Positions 54,429-63,081 of a stretch of DNA of 64,000 nt are shown here, piece by piece (positions within the stretch are counted from its first letter, which is position 1; each line of letters starts with the position of its first letter). The notes under the pieces are model-generated. The model saw only the letters and a list, made by a program, of their open reading frames with translations. It was not told the DNA's origin and did no database searches. Both the position numbers and the translations under genes were made by a program. Origin of the DNA: Luteimonas saliphila (lineage in GTDB: Bacteria; Pseudomonadota; Gammaproteobacteria; Xanthomonadales; Xanthomonadaceae); assembly GCF_016774335.1 (NCBI RefSeq), contig NZ_JAETWA010000048.1, positions 62,001 to 126,000 of the forward strand. The letters run 5' to 3'.

Positions 54429-55436
54429 ATGACCCAGACAATCACGGTCATCCGCGGCGATGGCATCGGCCCGGAGATCATGGACGCCACCCTGTACGTA
54501 CTCGACGCGATGAACGTGGGGCTTCGGTACGAGGAGGCCGATGCGGGGCTGGTCGCGCTGGAGAAGCACGGCGAGCTGCTGCCGCAGGCGACCATGGATT
54601 CGATCCGCCGCAATGCGATCGCGCTCAAGAGCCCGCTGACCACGCCGGTGGGCGAGGGCTTCTCCTCGATCAACGTCGAATTGCGCAAGCGCTTCGACCT
54701 GTACGCCAACGTGCGTCCTGCGAAGTCGTTCCCGAACACGAAGTCGCGCTTCCCGTCCGGCGTGGACGTGATCACCGTGCGCGAGAACACCGAGGGGGCC
54801 TACATCGGCGAGGGCCAGACGATCACCGAGGACGGCGAAACCGCGACCCTGCTGCAGAAGATCACCCGCAAGGGATCCGAGCGCATCGTCCGCTACGCCT
54901 TCGAGCTGGCCCGCAACACCGGCCGCAGGAAGGTCACCGTGGTGCACAAGGCCAACATCCTCAAGACCACTTCTGGCCTGTTCCTGAAGGTGGCGCGCGA
55001 GGTCGCGGCGCAATACCCCGAGATCGAATGCAACGAGATGATCGTCGACAACACCTGCATGCAACTGGTGATGCGGCCGGAGCAGTTCGACATCATCGTC
55101 ACCACCAACCTGTTCGGCGACATCATCTCCGACCTGTGCGCGGGACTGGTCGGCGGCCTGGGCCTGGCGCCCGGCGCCAACATCGGCAAGGACGCGGCGA
55201 TCTTCGAGGCGGTGCACGGCACCGCGCCGGACATCGCCGGGCAGGGCAAGGCCAATCCGTGCGCACTGCTGCTGGGCGCGGCGCAACTGCTCGACCACAT
55301 CGGCAAGCCCGACGACGCCACCCGCCTGCGCAAGGCGATCATCGCCACGCTCGAGGCGCAGGACAACCTGACGCCCGACCTCGGCGGCAGCGGCAACACC
55401 ATGTCGTTCGCGAAGGCGATCGCCAGCCGGGTCTGA
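54429..55436 (+). CDS. NAD-type isocitrate dehydrogenase (isopropylmalate dehydrogenase superfamily)
   Basis: 335 residues from ATG 54429 (GGAATT 5-10 bases upstream; an in-frame ATG at 54414 is possible). Motifs: ITVIRGDGIGPEI, VRENTEGAYIGEGQ (catalytic Tyr), VTVVHKANILKTTSGLF, TTNLFGDIISDLCAG and VHGTAPDIAGQGKANP. The short, single-domain form with D in GTAPDIAG is typical of NAD-dependent isocitrate or homoisocitrate dehydrogenases, the type used by Xanthomonas in the TCA cycle. Specificity between isocitrate and homoisocitrate is not certain by eye. Confidence 0.9.
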   Translation: MTQTITVIRGDGIGPEIMDATLYVLDAMNVGLRYEEADAGLVALEKHGELLPQATMDSIRRNAIALKSPLTTPVGEGFSSINVELRKRFDLYANVRPAKSFPNTKSRFPSGVDVITVRENTEGAYIGEGQTITEDGETATLLQKITRKGSERIVRYAFELARNTGRRKVTVVHKANILKTTSGLFLKVAREVAAQYPEIECNEMIVDNTCMQLVMRPEQFDIIVTTNLFGDIISDLCAGLVGGLGLAPGANIGKDAAIFEAVHGTAPDIAGQGKANPCALLLGAAQLLDHIGKPDDATRLRKAIIATLEAQDNLTPDLGGSGNTMSFAKAIASRV

Positions 55437-55731
55437 TTGGCGGACCATCGTGGTCGTCGATGAAGGCGGGATGCCGCGGTTTCCCGTTCCAGGGGCGATG
55501 CGGTGGGGTCCCGGCGATCGGGATGCCGGGCATAGCGTCGACCGCCCCGATGCGCTTCGCCAACACGCTGCGTTCGATCCGCACGACGATCCTTCGGCGT
55601 GTATTCGCGAGGGTCGGCAGAACGAATCCGTCGGGCGTTCCGCTCGTGTCGTTCCGCCATTCCGGCCGCGGGCATGACGGGTCCCCTCCCGCGGCCCCAC
55701 AATCGCCGCGTCCCCGTCCCGGCGCCGCCGC
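55437..55731. other. Spacer between isocitrate dehydrogenase and the antiporter
   Basis: 295 bases, GC-rich, no gene with family features. It holds several partial direct repeats of CGATGCGG/CGGGATGCCG type but no clear terminator or promoter. Confidence 0.4.
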
Positions 55732-57081
55732 ATGCCTCCCCGCTCCCGCGCATTCGCGCTGACCCCGCTGTTGCTGTTCCTGGTGATCTTCCTCGGAGCG
55801 GGCCTGTATTTCTCGGCGCAGGGCGAGGAGATGGGCTTCTACATGCTGCGCGCGCCGGTCGCGATCCTGCCGGCGGTCGCGCTGGCGATGTGGATCGCGC
55901 GGCGACGCCGGATCGCGGCGGTCGACACCCTGCTGCGCGGCATGGGCGATCCCGGCATCGTGCTGATGTGCCTGGTGTTCCTACTGGCCGGCGCGTTCGC
56001 GCAGGTGTCGCGCGCCATCGGCGCGGTCGACGCGATCGTGTCGATGGGGCTGGGCTCGCTGCCCGCGGCATTGCTGCTGCCGGGGTTGTTCCTGGTCGCC
56101 GGGCTGGTGTCGCTGGCGATCGGGACCTCCATGGGGACGATCGCGGCGGTGGTGCCGATCGCGGTGGGTGTCGGCGATGCCGCGGGTCTGGATCGGGCGC
56201 TGGTGGTCGGGGCGGTGGTCGGCGGCGCCATGTTCGGCGACAACCTGTCCGTGATTTCCGATACCACGATCGCCGCCACGCGCACCCAGGGCGCGCAGAT
56301 GCGCGACAAGTTCCGCGAGAATTTCCGGATCGCGCTGCCCGCAGCGCTCGCCACCCTTGCGCTGCTGGCTTTCGCCGGGAGCGCGGCGCCGGTCGAGGCG
56401 GTGGAAGCGGCCTCACCGTGGCTGGCGTTGCCATACCTGCTGGTGCTGATTCTGGCGCTGGCGGGCCTCGACGTGCTGCTGGTGCTGGCACTGGGGCTGG
56501 TGCTGGCCGGCGGGTTCGGCCTGGTGCTCGGCGTCGACTACGACCTGGTCGGCTTCGCCGAGGATATCTGGACCGGTTTCGAGGGCATGACCGAGATCCT
56601 GCTGCTGTCGCTGCTGGTGGGCGGCCTCGGCGCGCTGATGAAGGCGGCCGGCGGGCTCGACTGGCTGTCGCAGGCGATCGCGCGTTTCGCCCGCGGGCAC
56701 CGGGGCCGACGCACCGGCGAGTTCAGCATCGCCGCGCTCGCGGCGGCCACCGACGTGTGCACCGCCAACAACACGGTCGCGATCCTGGTCGGCGGCAGCG
56801 TCGCGAAGGACATCGCGCAGCGCCACGGCATCAGCCCGCGTCGCGCGGCGAGCGTGCTCGACATCTTCGCGTGCGTGCCGCAGGGCCTGCTGCCCTACGG
56901 CGCGCAGGTGCTGCTGGCCGCGTCGCTGGCGACGGTGTCGCCGTTCGCCCTGGTCGGCAGCGTCTGGTACTGCTGGCTGCTGGCGGCGGTGGCGATCGCT
57001 TTCATGGCGTGGCCGTCGCGGCGCGCGGTACTACCGGCGGATGGCGATCCCGTCGACCCCGCGACGCCGCGCACGAATTGA
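55732..57081 (+). CDS. Na+/H+ antiporter NhaC family
   Basis: 449 residues with about eleven membrane helices. NhaC signatures: GTSMGTIAAVVPIAVG (about 141-156), FGDNLSVISDTTIAATRTQG (about 175-194) and ATDVCTANNTVAILVGG (about 340-356). It would exchange Na+ (or malate-Na+/lactate) for protons. Followed by a bidirectional terminator shared with the convergent Bax-inhibitor gene. Confidence 0.92.
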   Translation: MPPRSRAFALTPLLLFLVIFLGAGLYFSAQGEEMGFYMLRAPVAILPAVALAMWIARRRRIAAVDTLLRGMGDPGIVLMCLVFLLAGAFAQVSRAIGAVDAIVSMGLGSLPAALLLPGLFLVAGLVSLAIGTSMGTIAAVVPIAVGVGDAAGLDRALVVGAVVGGAMFGDNLSVISDTTIAATRTQGAQMRDKFRENFRIALPAALATLALLAFAGSAAPVEAVEAASPWLALPYLLVLILALAGLDVLLVLALGLVLAGGFGLVLGVDYDLVGFAEDIWTGFEGMTEILLLSLLVGGLGALMKAAGGLDWLSQAIARFARGHRGRRTGEFSIAALAAATDVCTANNTVAILVGGSVAKDIAQRHGISPRRAASVLDIFACVPQGLLPYGAQVLLAASLATVSPFALVGSVWYCWLLAAVAIAFMAWPSRRAVLPADGDPVDPATPRTN

Positions 57082-57104
57082 CGCCGGCTCGTCGTCGAAA
57101 CGAA

Positions 57105-57127
57105 GAAGGGCGCCAGCGGCGCCCTTC
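57105..57127. terminator. Bidirectional terminator
   Basis: GAAGGGCGCC and GGCGCCCTTC around an AGC loop, with a short A/T stretch on both sides (CGAAA to the left, ATTCT to the right). It stands between the convergent genes ending at 57081 and 57151. Confidence 0.8.
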
Positions 57128-57150
57128 ATTCTGCAGCGTCCCGGCAGACT

Positions 57151-57912
57151 TCAGTCGCGAGACTGCAGTTTCGCCAGCAGGCGCAGGAACTCGATGTACA
57201 GCCACACGAGCGTCACCATCAGCCCGAACGCGCCGTACCACTCCATGTACTTCGGCGCGCCGTGTTCGACTCCGCTCTCGATGAAGTCGAAGTCGAGCAC
57301 CAGGTTCATCGCCGCGATCACGATCACGAACAGGCTGAAGCCGATGCCGACGATGCCGTTCTCGTGGATCATCGGGATGTCCTTGCCGAACATCCGCAGC
57401 ACGATCGTGGCGAGGTAGACCAGGGCGATGCCACCGGTCGCCGCGACCACGCCGAGCCTGAAGTTCTCGGTGGCCCGGATCAGGCCGCTGCGATAGGCGA
57501 ACAGCAGCGCGAACAGCGTGCCGAAGGTCAGCATCACCGCCTGCATCACGATGCCTTCGTAGAAGTGGTTGTACAACGCGGAGATGGCGCCGAGGAAGAA
57601 GCCCTCCACCAGCGCGTAGAGCGGCGCGGTGACCGGGGACCATTCCTTCTTGAACGCGGTGATGACGGCCAGCACCAGGCCGCCGATCGCGCCGCCCCAG
57701 ACGTACACGGAAAAGCCCGGCGCCGGCGTGCCGTCCGGGCCGAGCGCCTGGTTCCAGGCGAACGCCGCGGTCAGCACCGTCAGCAGCAGCAGGAAGCCGG
57801 TCTTGTTGACCGTGCCGTTGAGGGTCATGACCTCGCCGTCGCGCGAGACGACCGCGCCGCTGCCGAGGTCGAGGAAGGTGGATTCTTTGAGTACCGGGTT
57901 GCCGCTGCGCAT
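57151..57912 (-). CDS. Bax inhibitor-1/YccA family membrane protein
   Basis: 253 residues, seven membrane helices. N-terminal hydrophilic MRSGNPVLKESTFLDLG is typical of the actinobacterial/proteobacterial YccA-like group; the C-terminal helix bears the conserved MVTLVWLYIEFLRLLA. Related proteins are Ca2+ leak channels or FtsH modulators; the role here is unproven. ATG 57912 chosen for the family N-terminus. Confidence 0.9.
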   Translation of the reverse strand: MRSGNPVLKESTFLDLGSGAVVSRDGEVMTLNGTVNKTGFLLLLTVLTAAFAWNQALGPDGTPAPGFSVYVWGGAIGGLVLAVITAFKKEWSPVTAPLYALVEGFFLGAISALYNHFYEGIVMQAVMLTFGTLFALLFAYRSGLIRATENFRLGVVAATGGIALVYLATIVLRMFGKDIPMIHENGIVGIGFSLFVIVIAAMNLVLDFDFIESGVEHGAPKYMEWYGAFGLMVTLVWLYIEFLRLLAKLQSRD

Positions 57913-58010
57913 GGTTGCCCTGTTCCTTGGAAGTTGGAGCCCGGGTCCAGAATACACCACGGTCCGTGGCGGACCGGCGTGCGCCCTGCGCGCCGACGGG
58001 TCGCGTCGCG

Positions 58011-58039
58011 TTGACACCGGGAGACGCGCTCCGGACAAT
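58011..58039 (+). promoter_or_regulatory. Promoter of the tRNA cluster
   Basis: TTGACA, 17-base spacer, GACAAT. A consensus -35 at optimal distance, 55 bases before tRNA-Pro. Confidence 0.75.
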
Positions 58040-58094
58040 GTCGGGCCCCGCCGGTCGATCCGGCGCGGGTTCGGAACGACCGCCTGTCACCGGC

Positions 58095-58171
58095 CGGGGT
58101 ATAGCGCAGTCTGGTAGCGCGCCTGCTTTGGGAGCAGGATGTCGGGGGTTCGAATCCCTCTACCCCGACCA
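58095..58171 (+). tRNA. tRNA-Pro (anticodon UGG)
   Basis: 77 bases including encoded CCA. Acceptor CGGGGTA pairs with TACCCCG; anticodon loop TTTGGGA gives UGG; T loop GGTTCGAATCC. First of five tRNAs. Confidence 0.97.
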
Positions 58172-58205
58172 ATCCCTCCGTCCGGGACGGCTATCATGCG
58201 CGCAG

Positions 58206-58282
58206 GCGCCCGTAGCTCAACCGGATAGAGCACCGGCCTTCTAAGCCGGTGGTTGCAGGTTCGAGTCCTGCCGGGCGCGCCA
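58206..58282 (+). tRNA. tRNA-Arg (anticodon UCU)
   Basis: 77 bases with CCA. Acceptor GCGCCCG with CGGGCGC; anticodon stem CCGGC/GCCGG with loop CTTCTAA, anticodon UCU, reading the rare AGA codon of this GC-rich genome. Confidence 0.97.
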
Positions 58283-58419
58283 CGACGGCACCGGCTGGCG
58301 CGGCGGCAGGAGCGAGGACGCTGTCGTCGGATGCGTCGGATAGAAGGAAGTGCCGGCGGTCCAGCGGGGCGTCGGTGGGAGATCGGGGTCGCGCTCCGGT
58401 ATCCTGTACAGGTTCCAGT

Positions 58420-58497
58420 GGTGGCTGTAGCTCAGTTGGTTAGAGTCCTGGATTGTGATTCCAGATGTCGGGGGTTCGAGTCCCCTCAGCCACCCCA
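58420..58497 (+). tRNA. tRNA-His (anticodon GUG)
   Basis: Acceptor GTGGCTG with CAGCCAC, extra G at 58420 as position -1, anticodon loop TTGTGAT (GUG), CCA encoded at 58495-58497. A TATCCT hexamer about 20 bases upstream may be its own -10. Confidence 0.97.
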
Positions 58498-58528
58498 TTT
58501 TCCATGCCGGCCGTTTCCTTCCTGGTGG

Positions 58529-58562
58529 TTGCCGGATCGCGCACATTTGTTACAATGTGCGC
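58529..58562 (+). promoter_or_regulatory. tRNA-Lys promoter overlapped by a perfect inverted repeat
   Basis: TTGCCG (58529), 16-base spacer, TACAAT (58551-58556). GCGCACATT at 58539-58547 and its exact complement AATGTGCGC at 58554-58562 form a palindrome with 6-base spacer across the -10, an operator-like arrangement. Confidence 0.6.
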
Positions 58563-58571
58563 CCGTTTTGC

Positions 58572-58647
58572 GGGCCGTTAGCTCAGTTGGTAGAGCAGTT
58601 GACTCTTAATCAATAGGTCCAAGGTTCGAATCCTTGACGGCCCACCA
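58572..58647 (+). tRNA. tRNA-Lys (anticodon CUU)
   Basis: 76 bases with CCA. Acceptor GGGCCGT with ACGGCCC; loop CTCTTAA, anticodon CUU. The 3' end from CCTTG (58632) and the following terminator are duplicated at 58808-58868. Confidence 0.97.
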
Positions 58648-58868
58648 GTCCACGGATCGCCCGGCTTAGGCCGGGCGTTTTCGTTTCCGGGCGCGCGTCG
58701 CCGGATTCGAACCTGTGGGTTCGCCTGCTGCGCAGGCCCGGCCACGCGCAGCGCGCGTGGCGTTCGCCCGGGCGCGAACCGGTGGTTCGCAAGCGGCCCG
58801 GGCTCACCCTTGACGGCCCACCAGTCCACGGATCGCCCGACTTAGGCCGGGCGTTTTCGTTTCCGGGC
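58632..58868 (+). repeat. Duplicated tRNA-Lys 3' end and terminator around a two-hairpin module
   Basis: A 61-base direct repeat, 58632-58692 and 58808-58868, with one mismatch. It covers tRNA-Lys from the 3' strand of the T stem to CCA, plus the terminator. The 115-base interval contains GCCACGCGC, loop AGC, GCGCGTGGC (58741-58761), then GTTCGC, then a long bulged stem (58766-58803) and TCAC before the second copy. The layout is that of the array at 8291-8755. A decayed further hairpin (CGAACC/GGTTCG, about 58698-58713) and GCCTGC/GCAGGC precede it. Confidence 0.88.
58658..58685 (+). terminator. Terminator of tRNA-Lys, with a duplicate at 58834-58861
   Basis: CGCCCGGC, loop TTAG, GCCGGGCG, then TTTTCGTTT. 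In the duplicate one G of the left arm is A, weakening the stem by one pair. Confidence 0.85.
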
Positions 58869-58920
58869 TTCCGGCGTTAGCCCCGCTTTCCGGCAGCGGT
58901 GCAATTAAGATGTGCTTCGC

Positions 58921-59005
<85 letters not shown>

Positions 59006-59333
59006 ACCCGCTCGAACAGGTCGGCGACGCGACGAGTTCGAGAGCGTTGGCGAGCCGGGCTCCGCCCGGCGTGGTGCCCAGCCCGGACCCGCACCATCGC
59101 TTACCGTGGGCCGGTATGGGCACTGGCCCCGGCTGCAACCGGTGAGTCCTGCCATGCCCAAGGGGCCGATTTGCCCGGAGTCTGCCCCCGCTCTGGCGGC
59201 CAACCCCGGATTCGGCCAAAATATCCCGTTCCGCCGGCCGCGCCCGGCCTGCCCAGGCAGGCCCCGGAACGTCGCCGGCCCACCACCCGGATCATGAAGC
59301 GGCGGCGATGGCCGCGCGGCAGGAGTTGAGTCA
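59006..59333. other. Leader region of tig
   Basis: 328 bases without a gene. It holds a GCCGGGC/GCCCGGC hairpin around 59055-59071 and the A/T-rich CCAAAATATCC (59216-59226), the best candidate -10 region. AGGAG stands 8 bases before the tig ATG. Confidence 0.5.
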
Positions 59334-60638
59334 ATGCAAGTGTCGGTCGAATCCCTGGGCAGCCTCGAGCGCCGCCTGACGTTCCGCCTGCCGTCGGAAC
59401 GGCTCGAAACCCAGGTCGGCGGCCGCCTGCGCGAGATCGCGAGGACCGCGCGGATCAAGGGCTTCCGCCCCGGCAAGGTGCCCACCAGGGTGATCGAGCA
59501 GCGCTACGGCCAGCAGGTCCGCGCCGAGGTCCTCGACGGCATGCTGCGCGAGGGCTTCGACGAGGCGATCCGCAGCAACGAACTGCGCCTGGCCGGCCAG
59601 CCGAAGATCGAGCCGAGCGAGGAGAAGGGCGAGGGCGAGCTGGCCTACGTCGCCACGTTCGAAGTCGTGCCGGACTTCGGCGACATCGACATGTCCAAGC
59701 TCAGCGTGGTGCGCCACACCGCGGAGGTCACCGAGGAAGACATCGACCGGATGATCGAGAACCTGCGCCAGCAGCGCCGCAGCTGGAGCGCGGTCACGCG
59801 CCCGGCGCAGGCGGGCGACGCGGTGGACGTCGAGACCTGGTCGCAGATCGACGGCGAGCGCGTGCCTGCCGAAGGCGTGGAGCGCGGCGCCACCGTGCTC
59901 GGTTCGGGCGGCATGTTCAAGGACATCGAGGACGCACTGGTCGGGATCGAGGCCGGGGGCGAGAAGACGCTCGAGGTCACGTTCCCGGCCGATTGGCGCG
60001 TGCCGGCGCTGGCCGGGCGCACCGCCCAGGTGCATGTGAAGGCCGAGCAGGTGTCCGAGCCGCAGCTGCCGGAAGTCGATGCGACGTTCATCCGCAGCTT
60101 CGGCGTCAAGAGCGGGCAGATGGACCAGTTCCGGGCCGACATCCGCACCAACCTCGAGCGCGAGCTCAAGGGCGCGCTGATGAACCGCCTCCGCCGCGAA
60201 GTGGGCGAACAGCTGGTGGCGGTGTATGCGCACGTCGAGCTGCCGCCGAAGCTGGTCGAGAACGAGGCGCGCGCCCTGCTTGCGCAGCAGGTCGAGCAGG
60301 CCCGTCGCAACGGGCGCAATCCCGGCGACGTGCCGGCCGACGCCCACCTGAATTTTCTCGACGCGGCCCGCAAGCGCGTGCTGGTCGGCCTGCTGGTGGG
60401 CGAGGTCGCCCGCCGCAACGAGCTGCGCCTCGACCCCAAGCGTCTGAACGAACACCTGCGCCTGATCGCCTCGACCTACGAGGAGCCGCAGCAGGTCATT
60501 GACTTGTACCGGAACGATCCCCAGTTGATGTCGGGACTGCAGAACCGGGTGATGGAGGAGCAGGTGATCGACTGGATCGCCGAGCGCGCCCAGCACACGC
60601 AGCAGTCGCTGAGCTTCCAGGAAGCGATCCTGCCGTAA
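59334..60638 (+). CDS. tig: Trigger factor
   Basis: 434 residues, normal length. N-terminal ribosome-binding domain with the signature [17 protein letters not shown] (about 42-58), FKBP-type prolyl isomerase domain (about 150-245) and the long helical C-terminal chaperone domain. It binds nascent chains at the ribosome exit tunnel. Head of the conserved order tig-clpP-clpX-lon. Confidence 0.98.
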   Translation: MQVSVESLGSLERRLTFRLPSERLETQVGGRLREIARTARIKGFRPGKVPTRVIEQRYGQQVRAEVLDGMLREGFDEAIRSNELRLAGQPKIEPSEEKGEGELAYVATFEVVPDFGDIDMSKLSVVRHTAEVTEEDIDRMIENLRQQRRSWSAVTRPAQAGDAVDVETWSQIDGERVPAEGVERGATVLGSGGMFKDIEDALVGIEAGGEKTLEVTFPADWRVPALAGRTAQVHVKAEQVSEPQLPEVDATFIRSFGVKSGQMDQFRADIRTNLERELKGALMNRLRREVGEQLVAVYAHVELPPKLVENEARALLAQQVEQARRNGRNPGDVPADAHLNFLDAARKRVLVGLLVGEVARRNELRLDPKRLNEHLRLIASTYEEPQQVIDLYRNDPQLMSGLQNRVMEEQVIDWIAERAQHTQQSLSFQEAILP

Positions 60639-60759
60639 GCCGGGCCCCGGCCCGCCTGACGACGCATCCCGACCTGGCGTCTTCCGCGCCGCCATCCGCG
60701 TAACATCACAAGTCTCGGCCGGGTGGAAACCCCGCCCCACGCCAACGGGAACGCACCCC

Positions 60760-61389
60760 ATGATCCACACCGAAACCAGGGCCCTGAACCTCGTCCCGAT
60801 GGTGGTCGAACAGACCAGTCGCGGAGAGCGCGCCTACGACATCTACTCGCGGCTGCTGAAGGAGCGGGTGATCTTCCTGGTCGGCGGCATCGACGACCAC
60901 GTCGCCAACGTGATCGTGGCGCAGATGCTGTTCCTCGAGGCCGAGAACCCCGAGAAGGACATCAACCTGTACATCAACTCGCCGGGCGGCATCGTCACCG
61001 CCGGCATGGCGATCTACGACACCATGCAGTTCATCAAGCCGGACGTGAGCACGATCTGCGTCGGCCAGGCGGCCAGCATGGGCGCGCTGCTGCTCGCCGC
61101 GGGCTCGGCCGGCAAGCGCTATGCGCTGCCGAATTCGCGGGTGATGATCCACCAGCCGCTGGGCGGCTTCCAGGGCCAGGCGACCGACATCGACATCCAC
61201 GCCCGCGAGATCCTGTCGATGAAGCAGCGGCTCAACGAGATCCTGGCCCACCATACCGGCCAGTCGATCGAGACCATCGCCAGCGACACCGAGCGCGACA
61301 ACTTCAAGAGCGCCGAGGCCGCCCGCGAGTACGGGCTGGTCGACCAGGTCCTGGAGCGGCGCCCGGAAGAGTCGATCCAGCCCGCTTAA
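60760..61389 (+). CDS. clpP: ATP-dependent Clp protease proteolytic subunit
   Basis: 209 residues. Catalytic triad: Ser106 (GQAASMGA), His131 (RVMIHQP) and Asp180 (TERDNF). The N-terminal 14 residues are the usual processed propeptide region ([15 protein letters not shown]). Tetradecameric protease with ClpX or ClpA. 121 bases after tig; TAACAT near 60700 may be part of its own promoter. Confidence 0.98.
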   Translation: MIHTETRALNLVPMVVEQTSRGERAYDIYSRLLKERVIFLVGGIDDHVANVIVAQMLFLEAENPEKDINLYINSPGGIVTAGMAIYDTMQFIKPDVSTICVGQAASMGALLLAAGSAGKRYALPNSRVMIHQPLGGFQGQATDIDIHAREILSMKQRLNEILAHHTGQSIETIASDTERDNFKSAEAAREYGLVDQVLERRPEESIQPA

Positions 61390-61494
61390 GTATTTGATTG
61401 AAAAAGCGAATGGCGTTCCGGCTGCGCAGGGCTTGCGCCGCCGAGCGCTGTGCTATTCTCGAACCGTGACCGCAGCAGCAAGACACATCCAGGC

Positions 61495-62781
61495 ATGAGC
61501 GAAGACCGTCAGGGCCGTTCCGGCGACAGCAACAAGATCCTCTATTGCTCGTTCTGCGGGAAGAGCCAGCACGAGGTCAGGAAGCTGATCGCGGGTCCGA
61601 GCGTGTACATCTGCGACGAATGCGTCGAGCTGTGCAACGACATCATCCGCGAGGAGCTCGAGGAGAAGGCGCAGTCGGCGCGCAGCTCGCTGCCCAAGCC
61701 CAAGGAAATCCTCGAGGTGCTCGATCAGTACGTGATCGGGCAGACGCGCGCCAAGCGCACCCTGGCGGTGGCCGTCTACAACCACTACAAGCGCATCGAG
61801 AGCCGCAGCAAGAACGACGACGTCGAACTGGCGAAGTCGAACATCCTGCTGGTCGGCCCGACCGGCTCGGGCAAGACCCTGCTGGCCGAGACCCTGGCGC
61901 GCCTGCTCAACGTGCCGTTCACGATCGCCGACGCCACCACGCTGACCGAAGCCGGCTACGTGGGCGAGGACGTCGAGAACATCATCCAGAAGCTGCTGCA
62001 GAAGTGCGACTACGACGTCGAGAAGGCGCAGCAGGGCATCGTCTACATCGACGAGATCGACAAGATCTCGCGCAAGAGCGAGAACCCCTCGATCACCCGC
62101 GACGTCTCGGGCGAGGGCGTGCAGCAGGCGCTGCTCAAGCTGATCGAGGGCACCACCGCCAGCGTGCCGCCGCAGGGCGGGCGCAAGCATCCGCAGCAGG
62201 AATTCCTGCAGGTCGAGACCCGCAACATCCTGTTCATCGTCGGCGGCGCGTTCGCCGGGCTGGACAAGATCATCCAGCAGCGCAGCACCGATGCCAGCGG
62301 CATCGGCTTCGGCGCCAAGCTCAAGAGTTCCGAGCGCAAGACCGAGACCGGCAAGGTGCTGGCCCAGGTCGAGCCTGAGGACCTGATCAAGTTCGGTCTG
62401 ATCCCCGAGTTCGTCGGCCGGCTGCCGGTGGTCGCCACGCTCGAGGAACTCGACGAGGCGGCGTTGGTGAAGATCCTCACCGAGCCGCGCAACGCGATCA
62501 GCAAGCAGTTCCGCAAGCTGTTCGAGATGGAGGGCGTGGAACTCGAGTTCCGCCCCGACGCGCTGAGCGCGATCGCCAAGAAGGCGATCAAGCGCAAGAC
62601 CGGGGCGCGCGGCCTGCGCACGATCGTCGAGTCGGTGCTGCTCGACACGATGTACGAACTGCCGTCGCTGGAGAACGTCAGCAAGGTGGTCGTGGACGAA
62701 TCGGTGATCGAACACAAGTCCGATCCCTACCTGATCTACCAGACCCCGCCGCCCGCGCAGAAGGTAGCCTCGGCCGAGTAG
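61495..62781 (+). CDS. clpX: ATP-dependent Clp protease ATP-binding subunit ClpX
   Basis: 428 residues from ATG 61495. Zinc finger C18, C21, C40, C43; AAA+ with Walker A GPTGSGKT, Walker [11 protein letters not shown], pore loop YVGED, RKH-type loop and IGF loop region (GIGFGAKL, which docks on ClpP). Unfolds tagged proteins for ClpP. An extended -10 TGCTATTCT (61451-61459) with TTGCGC upstream provides a promoter of its own. Confidence 0.98.
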   Translation: MSEDRQGRSGDSNKILYCSFCGKSQHEVRKLIAGPSVYICDECVELCNDIIREELEEKAQSARSSLPKPKEILEVLDQYVIGQTRAKRTLAVAVYNHYKRIESRSKNDDVELAKSNILLVGPTGSGKTLLAETLARLLNVPFTIADATTLTEAGYVGEDVENIIQKLLQKCDYDVEKAQQGIVYIDEIDKISRKSENPSITRDVSGEGVQQALLKLIEGTTASVPPQGGRKHPQQEFLQVETRNILFIVGGAFAGLDKIIQQRSTDASGIGFGAKLKSSERKTETGKVLAQVEPEDLIKFGLIPEFVGRLPVVATLEELDEAALVKILTEPRNAISKQFRKLFEMEGVELEFRPDALSAIAKKAIKRKTGARGLRTIVESVLLDTMYELPSLENVSKVVVDESVIEHKSDPYLIYQTPPPAQKVASAE

Positions 62782-63081
62782 GGCGTGCTGGTATGCGGGG
62801 GCGCGACCGCCGCCCGTCCGATGCTTCGTCGCCTGAACGCATTGCCTGGCGCCGGGACACGAGCGCCGGCGCCGCGCGCTGCGCGGTCGGGTGTCCCTCC
62901 AGGCCTGCCCACGTGCCGGCCGTTCCATTCCGCATCCCTGCCTGGCGGCTGTCGACCGTCCGGCGGCGGGATGCTGCGTTCGTACCCTTGCGCTTGCATC
63001 GTCCGGCGCCGGGCCCCATAACGGAAGCGTCCTGCGCGGACCACTCCGCGCCTCGCCCCACCGCTTTCCATGGAACCCGCA
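62782..63081. other. Spacer between clpX and lon
   Basis: 300 bases; no gene. Contains GC-rich inverted repeats (GGCGCCG units near 62842 and 63006) and the lon promoter at 62993-63021. Confidence 0.6.
62993..63021 (+). promoter_or_regulatory. Heat-shock (sigma-32 type) promoter of lon
   Basis: CTTGCAT, about 14 bases, CCCCATAA, matching the sigma-32 form CTTGAAA with CCCCATNT in a position about 60 bases before the lon start codon. Confidence 0.65.

Noticed and set aside
58692..58720. A pseudo-tRNA fragment (GGATTCGAACC, like an inverted T arm)
   Set aside because: The string is close to self-complementary and reads equally as part of the hairpin region; no other tRNA parts are present.
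58741..58807. Integron attC site
   Set aside because: Hairpins with bulges recall attC, but the R' GTTRRRY and R'' RYYYAAC boxes are absent and no integrase gene or cassette is seen.
58632..58868. Plain attL/attR scar of an excised integrative element at tRNA-Lys
   Set aside because: Possible for this locus alone, but it does not explain the same hairpin module and duplication at the response-regulator gene, and no integrase or cargo is present.
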